Part shown: positions 27,601 through 37,584 of the stretch, one piece after another
How the letters are laid out: every line of letters starts with the position of its first letter
How positions within the stretch are numbered: the stretch's first letter is position 1
Source of the DNA: Fuerstiella sp041398845
Lineage (GTDB): Bacteria; Planctomycetota; Planctomycetia; Planctomycetales; Planctomycetaceae
Length of the DNA: 64,000 nt
Direction of reading: 5' to 3'
Assembly: GCA_041398845.1 (NCBI GenBank)
Contig: JAWKTZ010000011.1
Location: 186,001 to 250,000, forward strand
Notes under the pieces: generated by a model
Database searches by the model: none
What the model was told of the DNA's origin: nothing
What the model saw: the letters and a program-made list of their open reading frames with translations, nothing else
Position numbers and translations under genes: made by a program

Positions 27601-30600
27601 CGCCGCTGAGTGTCAGGGTGCTGATGTGAGTGAGCGGAATTTCCTGTGTCGCCACTTCGCTCAGCACGGTGTCCGGACGGAATGCCAGGTTCTGAATGCG
27701 TCGGTCCTGCTCCACCGGAGTGTCGGCGCTGTAGTAAGGCACCGTGGCATGATTGGCTGTGAGATAGTCTGCCAGAGCCGTCTGTTCGCCAAGCCCGGTG
27801 TCGACACGACCTGTGGCTGGAATCGGGTAGCCGTCACCTCCGTCGGCAAGGAAGCTCAGAGTGACCATGCGAATCGTGCGAGCCGGATCGCCCTCGATGC
27901 CACTGCTGTCCTTGATGACGTCCACGACGTTGCCGAGTTCATCGACAATGGCCACGCTGCCAATGCGGCTGCCCGGTGCCTGCGACGGATCGAAGCTGAA
28001 TGACAATCCGCCGACCTGCGGGAACTGACCAGGCGTGTTGCCCGGTCCCGTTGCGGCGACTCCGTGTTCCAGAATCGCCAGCAGTTCGGTCGGAGTGACT
28101 GTGACGATGCTCAGCAGGTTGTTGAACCGCAGGCTGTTCTCGATGTCCAGTTGAGAAATCTCGCCTGCCAGTTTTCCCGACGCTGGGTTCGCTCCGGTAG
28201 GCCCGGTTTCACCTGTGAAGCCGTCGATGGTGCCGATTTCGGCTCGAATGCCACCGCCGTTCTTCAGCGAGATCAGCACGGACGAGTCCACTGCTTTCGC
28301 TGCCGCCAGGTTGGCATCGGCGGTCAGGTTGCCCATGTTGGTTTCTTCGGTTCGCACCGCTTCGCGGCGGCCTTCCAGGAAGACTCCCGCTCGTCCATGG
28401 ATGATGCCGTCCTTGGTGGTCACAACGCCCGACACAGCGTCTGTCAGTTTCTGTACCTCGGTACCTTTGATGCTGGCGGCGATGGCGGTTGCCGCATCGG
28501 CGGCTCCGGTCACTCGCACAACACCGGCATCGTCTGTCGCGTAGGCTCCGCTGACATTCGCGTCGGAAACTCCTTCCGGTGCCGTTGGAGCAACCAGAAT
28601 TCCCGCCATGTCACCCTGACCACCAGTCGACCGACATAGCTGTATTCGCCGTCGGTGCTGACGATGACGGCAGGATCCGCGTCGGCATTTGTGCGTGAAC
28701 ACCGGATACTGTGCATCCGCCGTATCGCCGGGCCGCAGGATGTCGTTGTCATCGGCCAGCAGCGTGTCCGAACCACCGGCAATGACGATGTCGACGCCAT
28801 TCAGCAGGCCGATCAGAGATTGCTCCAGAGCCAGTTGCTGCAGGTGGCTGACCAGAATCACTTTGTTGACGTCGTCGGCGGTTCCGGCGACGTTGTCCGG
28901 TCCGTCAAGGACGTCATCAATGACCGGTTGCAGGATCGCGGCCAGAGCCGGCATGTCGTTGGCATTCGGCCCGATGACCGTAGTATCGCCGGTTGACGAA
29001 ATCTGCTCGATCAGTTGCGTGGTGGCTCCAACAACGCCCACCCATTCGCCATTCACCAGAATCGTGGTGGCCGGAGCGAGCGATGGCTGAGCCGCCGTGC
29101 CGGTCAAGTCACCCAGGTCTGACTGGAACGCTGTGTTTGGCAGAATGTCCGCTGTGAACAAACCGTTCAGTCCACCGTCGTTGCCAAAGTTCAGGTTGGA
29201 CGACAGGTACGGGAATTCCGCTCCGAGCCAGCGAATATCGCTCAGATTCGCACCGCGAATGTCAGCTCGAATCAGGTCGCCAAACGTTCCCGGTCCGGCA
29301 TCGAATTCGTGATTGCCGATCGCTGCCGCATCAAAGCCCAGAATGTTCATGATCGAAATGTCAACCCGACCCACACCTTCGCGGATGTTGGTCAATCCCG
29401 CTTCACCAAACAGAGTTTGGTAGGCCTGCTGCAGCGGAGTTCTCAGGCTGGCATCGCCCGATGCATTGAAGAACGGACCGGGGATATAGTTGTCACCGGC
29501 GGACAGCAGAATCGAACCAATTCCCTGAGCCGCCGCGTCTGCTTCCAGAGCATCCACGATGGTCGCAAAGTTGGCCGCTCGACTAATCGCGTCGACTCCG
29601 CCTTCCAGATCACTGGCGTGCAGGACCTGCAGTTTGAAGTTAGCGGCATCGTCGTTGGTGATGGTCGAATCTGCCGAGGCCAGCGCAACCGATGCTCCCA
29701 CAGCGTTGGACAGCGTCACTGTGAAGAGTTCGTCGGCTTCTGCATCCGTATCACCCTGAACTTGGACGGTGATGGTTTTGCTGAATTCACCAGCCGCGAA
29801 CGTCAGCTGTCCGGAGGGCAGCGTTCCGCCGACGAAGTCGACACCATCGGCCTGAGTGCTGGTGACCGCCCAGTTCACGGTCGCTCCGCTGTCGGTCAGA
29901 GGTGAAGATGTGGCCGCTCCTGGCATGGTGATCAGCCACAGTGCGTCGCCGGTGCCACCCGCCACGGCTGTGCTTGCCGGATGCTGGATGCTGATGATGA
30001 ATTCGTGTGGATTCACGGGGCTGAAGGTCATGCCCGTGATTTCCGCTCCCGGAACACTGTGGCTGAGCACGTGATCCAGAGACTCGGCCACGCCGTCGCC
30101 GTCGACATCCCGCAGCAGGAACACGTCACCACCCGGCACGCCGTTCGTTGTGCTGTTGGCCTGGTCTTCGATCACACATTGAGCGTCGATCGCCAGGTTG
30201 TCCGGCGAAGCGAGTGTGGCGGTTGTGCCGTCGCAGCCGGCGTTGAACGGTGTCGAAGCGTTCGCCATCAGCCTGACTTCGGCGTTGGCGGCGTCCGTCA
30301 GTTCGATGCTGTAAACCGAATTCGTCCCCATCACGGCGACGTACAAAACCGGCTTGCCGTTGGCCAGCATTCCGAATTCCAGGTCTTCCGGACGGCTGTA
30401 CCCCGTGCTGCCCACTTCGTCTGCCGCTGCTCGACCACCACGACTGTTGAAGTCGAACGGGTTGCTGCTCAGCCCGGCTGCCGCTGCCGTACCGTCCGCG
30501 TTGGTGATCGGTACCCAGACTGCATGACCGGTGGCTGCGTCGCCGGCCGCATCAGCTTTCAATACAAACGTCTGACCTGCTGTCAGGTCTCCCACAGTTG

Positions 30601-33600
30601 TGGGTACGAACTTGTAGATCGAACCGCTGCTGTTCTCGTCCACGAAGTACAGGTGGCCGTCATTGTCGAACTTGAGGCCTTCATGAGAAACCGAAGGGAT
30701 GGCCGTCCGGTGCACCGGAGTGAACTCATCCGGGCCCGAAACCGCCTTCGTCGGATCCGCAATTTCGAACAGACGACCCTGTCCGCTCCATTCTTCCGCC
30801 ACAATCAGGTTCCCGTTGTACGGATTCCAGATGGCCGGATCGAGCGCCCCGAAATCGTTGCTCCAGTTGCCCGTGGCTCCACCGCTGTCCCCTTCGAACA
30901 TGCGGACAGTCTTCCCGGTGGTCGTGTCAAATCGCGACACACCCGCACCGTACTGAGTTTCGTGCGGAATGAAGATGAAGCGACCGTCCGGACTGAACGC
31001 CGACATGTCCCACATGCTGCCGTTGGCTCCCAGAGCTGCCACACGCACAGCACTTTGAGTGGCGTCCGCTTCAATGTCCTTCAGGCTGGTCAGTTTCGTT
31101 GCCGTCCAGCCCGCCGGAACCACGAACGAACCTGTGTCCTCGTCCGTCGCGTCGGAAATCGGAGCCGATTCCGTCAGTGGCCCGAAGTTCAGCACACCCG
31201 TCGGATCACCCGAACGAGTCACTGTGAACGTGAAGTCCGTCGCTCCGCTGTTGCCCTCCGCCAGAGACGACTGATCCGCCACAATGCTCAGCGATGTATC
31301 ATCGTTCTGAATGATGCTGCCTGCTGCGGCCACGTCAATCACGATACCGGCAGACGGATTGCTCAGAGAAACCACAAACCCCTCATTGGCTTCCACATTG
31401 GTGTCGCCCTGAACCTGTACGGTGATCGTCTGGGTGGCTTCACCGGCAGCGAAGTTCAGTGTGCCCGACGGAAGTGCTCCGCCGCCGAAGTCGGCCCCGT
31501 CGGCCTGAGTGCTGGTGACCGCCCAGTCCACGGTGGCGGCGGCAGACAGGCTGCCGGTTCGAGTGACAGTGAAGGTGATGTTTGTCGTTCCGGAATTACC
31601 TTCGGCAGCACCAGTCACGTCGGCTGAAATTGCGACTGCCGCATCGTCGTCTGTTACGTCAATGCTATCCATCCCATTCAAATACCCCGCAGCGTTCGCT
31701 GTGATGGTTACCGTCTGAGTTCCGTCAACGATGGCATCGTCCACTGCGGTCAGTGCGAAGGTCGCCTCTGCCGCGCCAGCGAGAATCGTGACAGTTGCCG
31801 GGACGTTGGTTTCCGTTGTGTCGCTGCTGGAAAGATTGACCACCAGCGCGCCGGAAATGTCTTCACTGGTACGGCTGACATGAACGGTTGTGGTCCCGCC
31901 GTTTTCAGAAAATTCCGTCGGAGTGATGTCTACAACCAGAGTTTCCGGTGCATCAAACGCGTTCGTGGAACCGATGTGATTCAGAGCTGCTCCACCGAGG
32001 TTTGACGGAATCGTGGCTCCCGCAGCAAGCGACAGATTCGGCAAAGTTCCGGCGATTTCGCCAAAGACCCAGTCTGCCTGAACGGACCCGGTGGAATCTC
32101 CAAGGCGAGCCAGGTGGTCCGGATGATACGAGCCATTCTGCAGTGGCTGAATCGCCACATTAATCAGCACCGAACCGCTCGGCACCAGCCCGTCCCCATT
32201 GCCGCTGATGTTAATGGCACCGTACGCGGTGTCAGATGGTCCGCCGTCGATGTTGCCGATGCTGTCCAGAATGGTCCATGAAGCTGCGTCGCCATCCAGC
32301 GTGGCGTTGTTTGCACTGTCGACGTCGGCTCCGGCTGTCGGCGCGGTTGGTGACGTGATCAACAGGAAAGACGTGCTGCCGTTTTCGATGTCGTTTGTTC
32401 GGCTGCTGAAATCCGTTCCCCAGCCGCTACCGGTCGCTGTGGCCACAGTTGCGTTACTGTCTGTGACGTAGCTGTTACCAGCCTGCAACAGAACGAGATA
32501 ACCATTCGACCCAAACTGCATACCACCCAACGTGAAGATGTGATCGACAAGACCATTGCTGGCGCTGTCACCTTCGAGCACGACGAGATACGTGTCCGAA
32601 GAAATAATTCCCCCCGGCGTGCCTCGCAATTCGATGTATTCGTTGCCGGTATCGCTGCCAATCGGATTGATCAGAATCTCATTGATGAACAGATCAGTGG
32701 CACCTAGTTCATCGTCAGTCACGTTGACCGTCTCCGAACCATCCGCGTAGCCGGCTGCGGTCGCGGAAATCGTAACCGACTGAGTGCCGTCGACCAGAAG
32801 ATCATCGATCCCGGCAATCGTAAATGTGTTGCTGTCAGAGCCTGCTGTGATGATGACGTTGGCCGGAACCGTTGCTTCTGACGTATCACTGCTCACCAGT
32901 GTGACAGTTACATCAGTCGTGGCATTCGACGAAAGAGTGATCGTTCCGGTTGCCGTGCCGCCGTTTTCGCTGATGGATGCAGGAGCAATGGTGACCGTGA
33001 TCGTGGCTGGTGCAGCATCATCGTTTTGAATGGTTCCCTCAGCGGTTGCCGTCGTGATGGTGGCTCCACCAGTGGCATTGCTGAGCGTGACAGTGAACCG
33101 TTCGTCCGGCTCTACATCCGTGTCGCCCTGAACCTGGACGGTGATGACCCTGCTGGTTTCACCTGCTGCGAAGGTTTCCGTGGCGGACGGAAAAGCTGCC
33201 CCCGAAAAGTCTGACGCGTCGGCTCCATTGACAGCCGCCCCCGTCACAGCCCAGGTCACATCGTTCGCTCCGCTGGTATCGCCGGATCGCGTGATTGTGA
33301 ACGTGAATGTGGTGGTATCGCCCGTGTTGCCCTCGGCCTTGACGGCTTCGAGTGGAGTCACTTCGAAGGACGGAGCCGGGAAGACATTCAGGGTTCCCGG
33401 ACTGTCATCAAACGGCCCGGCCCATGCACCCGGAACACCGGGAACGGCGTTGTTCCGTTGCAGAGAAAAGCCAGACGGAGTGGAATTGGTTTCTGCGATT
33501 CCGGCTCCGACATCGACTGCGGACATCCCGCTGGCTGGCCCTGCTGTCGCATCAAACGTCCCTTCATAGCTGATGAACTCGACGACGGTGCTTAGAGCAT

Positions 33601-35884
33601 TTACCAAGGCAAAGCCATCGTTTCCATTCTGGAATCCACTGGGTTCTCCACTGAATTCGAGAGCCCCGAATCCGCTGCTGCCTTCATCGTCGATCGTGCC
33701 GCTCAGGTTAATCGTGCTGATTACGCCGCCGCCATTGCCGTTGTAATGCACAATCGTCCAGCCCGTGAGATCCGTTCCCGCTGTGCCCGCGACTTCGACG
33801 AATTCGTTCAGGTCACCAGCATCATCGTCGTAGTGAAATTCGTTGATCCACACAACGGGAGCCGGAGCATCATCATCGATGATCGTGCCATCTGCAGTTG
33901 CCGGATCGATCGTGCCGCTGCGTGAAGGATTGCTGAGCGTGACCACGAAGCCTTCAGTGGCTTCCTGGTCTGTGTCACCGGCGACATCAATCGTGATGTC
34001 CTTCGATGTCTCGCCGTCGGCAAAGTTCACCGTCACATTTGTGGGAAGGCTTCCGCCGAAGTCGGCTGCGTCGGCACCGTTGGTGGCAGCTCCGGTGACT
34101 GAATAGTCAACCGAGTCCGCTCCCGACGTGTTGCCGCTGCGAGTCACCGTGAAAGTGAACGGAGTCGTGCCGCTGTTGCCCTCGGCTTTGCTTGCATCCG
34201 CAGCGGCGATCCCGAATATCGGAGCTGCGGTGCCCGGCTGAATCGAAAAGTTGTTGACTCGCCACTGCGACGAATCCGCAGCACCAACGCCCGACGAGGT
34301 GTACTGAAACGCGAACCAGACAAGGTCGCCACTGATTCCGGACACGTCAATGCTGCCCGACGGCGTGTAGGTCTGACTGTTCTCAGCCGGAAACGCATAT
34401 GCCAGTTCCGTCCACGTGGCCGCTGTGGGATCACCAACTCCGGAATAATCGGTTGAGTACAGGAAGCGAACCTCCGGGTCCTCAATCCCGGCGTCACTGA
34501 ACCGCGTCCATGTATCAAACGTGATGAACTCACCGGTGGTTGTGTCCAGATTGATCGGCGGAGCAATCAGCCAGTCGTCAGCCGCTACGGAATCGCCGAA
34601 CGCGTTGACTTCCGCCAGCCGGTCGCCGCCGTCCGTGGCCGCGTACCAGGTGTTGGCGGAATCAGCGTCCGTACTGAAGACTGTCCAGCCGTCACCGAGA
34701 CCTGCCGCGCCGGAATCCGTTTCGAAGTCGTTTGTCTGCGGCGGAACCAGTCCGGCGAAGTCGTTGTCGAAGACAGCGACCGTAAGGTCCGTAGCCGTCA
34801 GCCCGTTGAATCCAGCGTCGGTGCTGCTGGAAGAGAACGACACGGCGACCTGTTGCAGACCTTCCACGACAGCATCGTCAATGGCTGTGACCGTGACCGT
34901 CTGCGGGTCGGTCCCGTTTGCCGAGGTGAACGTCAGTGCATGAGCAACCCCGGGGCCGCTGCCCAGATCGATCTGGGCATTCGCGGGCGTCAGCGTGACG
35001 GTGACATGACTTGACGGCGCCTGATTCAGAGAGACCGTGAACGAATCCGTCATTCCGCCTTCCGTCACTTCCGTCTTTCCACCGGTTTGACTGATCAGCA
35101 GCGCCGGCACCGGCGCACCGCCGTCTGAGGTCACGACGATGTCGTCAATTCCCACCCATTCATCGCTGCCGCCGGCATTGGCGGTCATGATTCGAATCTG
35201 AACCTGACTCTGGTTCTCAGCGTCAATCGGCAACACGGCCGAGACGGGAGTCTCCTGAGTTGCCGAACCGCCGGTTGTCGCATCCGCCACGAAGCCGGAA
35301 GCGATATTCGTGAAGTCACCGGACGTTCCGACACGGTATTGCAGCGCGACCTGCTGAATGGCATCGTCACCACCGCCGTCCAGGTCACGCAGCAGATAGC
35401 TGATCTGAATGTTGTTGCGACCTGTCGTGTCAAGATGCAGCTGAAGATACGGAGCGTCCGCCGTGCCGGAGCCCTGCAGGCCCACAGCCGGATTCGTCAA
35501 TCCGTCGAACTCACCGACGCCGCCCGACGTACTGGTCGCTGCTGTCTGGTTGGCGATGACATCGACGACGCCAGGCGTATCATCGGCCAGGATCGTCTGT
35601 GGATCTGAACCGGTACTGCCTGTCAACCCGTCACCTCGGAAACCGACGATGCTCGGCACACCGGACCAGTCATCGTTCGTGGTAATGAGGTTGGTATCGG
35701 TCCAGTCCTGCGAAAAGTTGCCGGTTGCCAAGGCGAAATAGGTGGCATCCAGCATCAGCCGCTGTTCAACGACTTCAATCTGCTTTGGAGTTTGCAGAGT
35801 CCGATTTCGTCGGCGTGTTTCAGCTCGACGACCGGAAAAGCAACCACTCAACCAGTTTTTCCAACGACGGCGATGTGAGATCAT
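24605..35884 (-). CDS. Giant multidomain surface protein (LEPR-XLL, Calx-beta, lamin-tail, PhoX-like, 5'-nucleotidase-like, choice-of-anchor I)
   Basis: At 3,759 residues this is the largest gene here. The N-terminus is basic and has the LEPR-XLL-type motif IEVVEQRLMLDA at about 37-46 in place of a normal signal peptide. In order, as read by eye: beta-rich segments (60-570); many Calx-beta repeats (AEGNSGTTPFTFTVTRSG and similar); lamin-tail domains near 675 (WINEFHYDDDAGDLNEFVEV) and 1062 (LFINEILINPIGSDTGNEY); a PhoX-like beta-propeller at 1560-1990 (SAFSPDGRFIFIPHETQY); a metallophosphatase/5'-nucleotidase at about 2085-2720 (LHASDLEGG, LSAGDNYIPG, AIGNHEFDAG); a choice-of-anchor I propeller at about 2750-3240; more Calx-beta; and a dockerin-like Ca2+ loop near 3705 (GDSDGDRDVDGADYGNFF). 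ATG 35884 has AGGAG upstream. It probably scavenges phosphate at the cell surface. Residues ~2397-2422 look frame-shifted. Confidence 0.88.
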   Translation of the reverse strand: MISHRRRWKNWLSGCFSGRRAETRRRNRTLQTPKQIEVVEQRLMLDATYFALATGNFSQDWTDTNLITTNDDWSGVPSIVGFRGDGLTGSTGSDPQTILADDTPGVVDVIANQTAATSTSGGVGEFDGLTNPAVGLQGSGTADAPYLQLHLDTTGRNNIQISYLLRDLDGGGDDAIQQVALQYRVGTSGDFTNIASGFVADATTGGSATQETPVSAVLPIDAENQSQVQIRIMTANAGGSDEWVGIDDIVVTSDGGAPVPALLISQTGGKTEVTEGGMTDSFTVSLNQAPSSHVTVTLTPANAQIDLGSGPGVAHALTFTSANGTDPQTVTVTAIDDAVVEGLQQVAVSFSSSSTDAGFNGLTATDLTVAVFDNDFAGLVPPQTNDFETDSGAAGLGDGWTVFSTDADSANTWYAATDGGDRLAEVNAFGDSVAADDWLIAPPINLDTTTGEFITFDTWTRFSDAGIEDPEVRFLYSTDYSGVGDPTAATWTELAYAFPAENSQTYTPSGSIDVSGISGDLVWFAFQYTSSGVGAADSSQWRVNNFSIQPGTAAPIFGIAAADASKAEGNSGTTPFTFTVTRSGNTSGADSVDYSVTGAATNGADAADFGGSLPTNVTVNFADGETSKDITIDVAGDTDQEATEGFVVTLSNPSRSGTIDPATADGTIIDDDAPAPVVWINEFHYDDDAGDLNEFVEVAGTAGTDLTGWTIVHYNGNGGGVISTINLSGTIDDEGSSGFGALEFSGEPSGFQNGNDGFALVNALSTVVEFISYEGTFDATAGPASGMSAVDVGAGIAETNSTPSGFSLQRNNAVPGVPGAWAGPFDDSPGTLNVFPAPSFEVTPLEAVKAEGNTGDTTTFTFTITRSGDTSGANDVTWAVTGAAVNGADASDFSGAAFPSATETFAAGETSRVITVQVQGDTDVEPDERFTVTLSNATGGATITTATAEGTIQNDDAAPATITVTIAPASISENGGTATGTITLSSNATTDVTVTLVSSDTSEATVPANVIITAGSDSNTFTIAGIDDLLVDGTQSVTISATAAGYADGSETVNVTDDELGATDLFINEILINPIGSDTGNEYIELRGTPGGIISSDTYLVVLEGDSASNGLVDHIFTLGGMQFGSNGYLVLLQAGNSYVTDSNATVATATGSGWGTDFSSRTNDIENGSTSFLLITSPTAPTAGADVDSANNATLDGDAASWTILDSIGNIDGGPSDTAYGAINISGNGDGLVPSGSVLINVAIQPLQNGSYHPDHLARLGDSTGSVQADWVFGEIAGTLPNLSLAAGATIPSNLGGAALNHIGSTNAFDAPETLVVDITPTEFSENGGTTTVHVSRTSEDISGALVVNLSSSDTTETNVPATVTILAGAAEATFALTAVDDAIVDGTQTVTITANAAGYLNGMDSIDVTDDDAAVAISADVTGAAEGNSGTTNITFTVTRTGSLSAAATVDWAVTSTQADGADFGGGALPSGTLNFAAGEATQTITVQVQGDTNVEANEGFVVSLSNPSAGIVIDVAAAGSIIQNDDTSLSIVADQSSLAEGNSGATDFTFTVTRSGDPTGVLNFGPLTESAPISDATDEDTGSFVVPAGWTATKLTSLKDIEADATQSAVRVAALGANGSMWDMSAFSPDGRFIFIPHETQYGAGVSRFDTTTGKTVRMFEGDSGGATGNWSNDFGALDPAIWNPYNGNLIVAEEWSGQGRLFEIADPTKAVSGPDEFTPVHRTAIPSVSHEGLKFDNDGHLYFVDENSSGSIYKFVPTTVGDLTAGQTFVLKADAAGDAATGHAVWVPITNADGTAAAAGLSSNPFDFNSRGGRAAADEVGSTGYSRPEDLEFGMLANGKPVLYVAVMGTNSVYSIELTDAANAEVRLMANASTPFNAGCDGTTATLASPDNLAIDAQCVIEDQANSTTNGVPGGDVFLLRDVDGDGVAESLDHVLSHSVPGAEITGMTFSPVNPHEFIISIQHPASTAVAGGTGDALWLITMPGAATSSPLTDSGATVNWAVTSTQADGVDFVGGTLPSGQLTFAAGEFSKTITVQVQGDTDAEADELFTVTLSNAVGASVALASADSTITNDDAANFKLQVLHASDLEGGVDAISRAANFATIVDALEADAAAQGIGSILLSAGDNYIPGPFFNASGDASLRTPLQQAYQTLFGEAGLTNIREGVGRVDISIMNILGFDAAAIGNHEFDAGPGTFGDLIRADIRGANLSDIRWLGAEFPYLSSNLNFGNDGGLNGLFTADILPNTAFQSDLGDLTGTAAQPSLAPATTILVNGEWVGVVGATTQLIEQISSTGDTTVIGPNANDMPALAAILQPVIDDVLDGPDNVAGTADDVNKVILVSHLQQLALEQSLIGLLNGVDIVIAGGSDTLLADDNDILRPGDTADAQYPVFTHKCRRGSCRHRQHRRRIQLCRSTGGQGDMAGILVAPTAPEGVSDANVSGAYATDDAGVVRVTGAADAATAIAASIKGTEVQKLTDAVSGVVTTKDGIIHGRAGVFLEGRREAVRTEETNMGNLTADANLAAAKAVDSSVLISLKNGGGIRAEIGTIDGFTGETGPTGANPASGKLAGEISQLDIENSLRFNNLLSIVTVTPTELLAILEHGVAATGPGNTPGQFPQVGGLSFSFDPSQAPGSRIGSVAIVDELGNVVDVIKDSSGIEGDPARTIRMVTLSFLADGGDGYPIPATGRVDTGLGEQTALADYLTANHATVPYYSADTPVEQDRRIQNLAFRPDTVLSEVATQEIPLTHISTLTLSGAEISAFDPGSDRLFVTSGGGLEVVDFSDPHNPVQITLIDPISSGTDSSAVTSVAVGSGPSAGIVAIAVPDATITDAGDVLFYRASDLAFLGSVEVGALPDMLTFSPDGTRLLVANEGQSANGDNHPAALPNPNGGISIVTLNVGDLSESTVGTFEFTDASITTAALQAKGVRIHPAAPSAAADLEPEYITVEGNTAYITLQENNAIAVVNDVTSFTGFDIDDIIGLGTKDHTLPFNALDTSDRDSGVEIRTAPVRGVYMPDAIDSYTVGGMTYFVTANEGDGRGDADAGGDEARVKDFGDTGFPALDGSALLFQSDQLTDAVLGRLTASSIDGDTDNDGDIDQIHAFGGRSFSIWDSAGNQVWDSGSFMDRFTALSGSFDDGRSDNKGAEPEGVTLATIGGMTFAFVGLERTNDVMVFNVTDPTNVRFVDNINIPGDISPEGLIFIDAASSPTGNPLLVITNEVSQTLTTIELAPALTLTIDATEIAENGGTATGTVTREGDLSSAVTVTLTNDDSTEISHDTTVTIPANQASATFTITGLDDTVVDGTQTVALMAKADGYSSGAAMLDVTDANSATVSIAGTKDAREAGLQNGKFVVTSTLASESDITVAYTVSGTATSGSDFAALSGSVVIVAGSTTADIDVPVLDDGLAEQIESLVISLDLIGSVGTVAADAANNSSQIQVISDDLRRIKATPATLTVSETGTTATFDVTLGAQPTSDVVITVVSSNEGEATVSTATLTFTPSNWDVPQMVTVTGVDDLVADGTQELDITLSVDTAASDTAWQYTQDVLIDVLNTDDEAPAAVIRLEDVTFYNEDAILEDGLSVEQNGQRSIIRRVQVVLEGEMTITAASVTDGTFSLLNQTTGTNVGLVFESATASNGRTVVVLSFAAGASVEASGAVGSLIDGNYELTINGGPQSFDADKSGTSGGEEKIRFHRLFGDSDGDRDVDGADYGNFFRAYYGDAAFSNVFDRDDDDDLLEEFGAFFSNFGRHLPPL

Positions 35885-36434
35885 GGACGTGACTCCTGAG
35901 ATTGTCTGCGAATAAATCGGACGGCAAATTCGTGCCGAGAACTTCGGTGCGGTGGGAAACATATGAACGCAGGTGAAGATGCAAGGGAGTTCACGTTAAG
36001 GTTTGATTTATTTTTTTATTTGTCGTTTGGCCGCGAGCGTGTCGGGCCACCCACAGCCAAGGTCTCGTGGATACGTGCCTCGTCGTCGGCTGTATTTCAG
36101 GCGACGACGACACTTCCTCTCGCACCGCCCGACGATTGCCTGCGTGTCCATCATTGCGGGCACTTGGCAGTGCAGCATGCTTTAGGAACGGTTCATCAAT
36201 AGATGGCATAGTGGATTTCGCCAGAAATCCTGTGGGAAGGGAATTCTGGCGAATCCCACTACGAGGTTCGCCAGTAAATGATTGGTCGTTCCTTAGTCAA
36301 TTCAGTGCGAACAGGCATAATCGTTCACGCGTCAATTTCACGTTCGGAATTCACGCTTTCTTCATACATGCCGCCTACCATCTCTGAGCGGGTAGCTTCC
36401 TTTCTCCTGATGCTGACTTATTGAGAGGTCTACG
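35885..36434. other. Intergenic region between divergent genes
   Basis: These 550 bases lie between the divergent giant surface-protein gene and a pseudopilin gene, so they should hold both promoters. The only clear structure is the hairpin at 36209-36261. A T-rich segment at 36001-36025 (TTTGATTTATTTTTTTATTT) stands out from the GC-rich surroundings. No RNA gene was recognised. Confidence 0.5.
36209..36261. repeat. Inverted repeat, CGCCAGAA-type palindrome
   Basis: TAGTGGATTTCGCCAGAA (36209-36226) pairs with TTCTGGCGAATCCCACTA (36244-36261) with one unpaired base, around an 18-base loop. It is another palindromic intergenic repeat family. Part of it, GGTTCGCC, recurs ten bases further on. 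Confidence 0.75.
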
Positions 36435-37565
36435 ATGAAGACGAAACCTTTGCGCCAGGCATTCACGCTCATTGAGCTTCTCGTAGTGATTGCGATCATC
36501 GCGATCCTGATTGCCCTGTTGTTGCCTGCAGTACAGCAGGCACGTGAAGCGGCCCGACGGACTCAGTGCAAGAACAATCTCAAGCAGATCGGGCTCGCGC
36601 TGCACAACTATCTGTCGACTCACGACTGCTTTCCGCCGGCCAGGCTCGCACCGGACTACAGCGTGGGTGGCAGTCCTCAGACCAGCTACACCAGCTATCC
36701 GACGACCCTGCCCAACAACGCTGCCACCGGCTTTCGGTCGGTGCATACGTTCATTCTGCCATTTATGGATCAGGCCAACATTTACAACCTGATCGACTTC
36801 AGCAAGCCAACGTCCGTGCGGATGACTTCAGGCGGCGCCCCGGTGAATGCCAATTACACGGCCTATGCCAATGCCGCCGGACTGTTTCTTTGCCCGTCGG
36901 ATGCGAACACCGGGCGAGTCATCACGGAGAACAATTATCGGGCCAATTTTGGTGGATCAAGTCCCGGTGGTGGCGCGTTGAATCAAACTTCCAACCACAT
37001 CGTTGGCAGTTCACCGCCGACCAATGGAGCGTTCGCATTCGGGCAGATCACCAAAGATCGTGACTTCACAGACGGCCTGTCCAACAGTGCCATGTTTGCG
37101 GAGAGAACGAAAGGCGGCGGTCACAATCTCAGCAGTAGCCCTCCCAACCCGGCCTTCGACGTCATCACTTCGCCCAACCGAAGACCGGGGCCACTGTTGA
37201 CCGACGATCTGTTCAGCGAATGCCTGGGTTACACACCAGCTCCATCAACATTTCACTTCAATTCGATGGGACGCTGGCTGGATGGCTCAGATTTTTCCAA
37301 CGGCTGGCCATTCGGGTTCTACTCGGCAACCCTGTACAACCATGTTGCCCCGCCCAACTGGAAGGGGTTCGATTGCGGCAACTGGAGCGCCATCATTGAC
37401 GCTCCGGGAGAATATGGCATTGTTTCCGCTCGCAGTATGCATCCCGGCGGGGCTCATGTGCAGCTCGGCGATGCCAGCGTGCGATTCGTCAGCGAAAACA
37501 TCGACCTTGGTGTGTGGCGAGCTCTTGGCAGTCGCAACGGTGGTGAAGTCGTGGGCGAATTCTGA
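36435..37565 (+). CDS. DUF1559-type pseudopilin
   Basis: A 376-residue protein with the full planctomycete pseudopilin signature: basic leader, AFTLIELLVVIAIIAILIAL, and PAVQQAREAARRTQCKNN. The body has CPSD (FLCPSDANTG) and NYRANFGG motifs. The C-terminal block MHPGGAHVQLGDASVRFV stands in for the usual H...DG. ATG 36435 directly starts the leader. It should be processed by a prepilin peptidase and sit at the inner membrane or in a secretion pseudopilus. The TPR lipoprotein gene follows 19 bases later, a common pairing in planctomycetes. Confidence 0.93.
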   Translation: MKTKPLRQAFTLIELLVVIAIIAILIALLLPAVQQAREAARRTQCKNNLKQIGLALHNYLSTHDCFPPARLAPDYSVGGSPQTSYTSYPTTLPNNAATGFRSVHTFILPFMDQANIYNLIDFSKPTSVRMTSGGAPVNANYTAYANAAGLFLCPSDANTGRVITENNYRANFGGSSPGGGALNQTSNHIVGSSPPTNGAFAFGQITKDRDFTDGLSNSAMFAERTKGGGHNLSSSPPNPAFDVITSPNRRPGPLLTDDLFSECLGYTPAPSTFHFNSMGRWLDGSDFSNGWPFGFYSATLYNHVAPPNWKGFDCGNWSAIIDAPGEYGIVSARSMHPGGAHVQLGDASVRFVSENIDLGVWRALGSRNGGEVVGEF

Positions 37566-37584
37566 CAGGCACAGAAGGACGGTT

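Noticed and set aside
29981..31627. Plus-strand open frame of 548 codons
   Set aside because: It is antisense to the giant surface-protein gene, whose domains are recognisable; no domain is seen on this strand.
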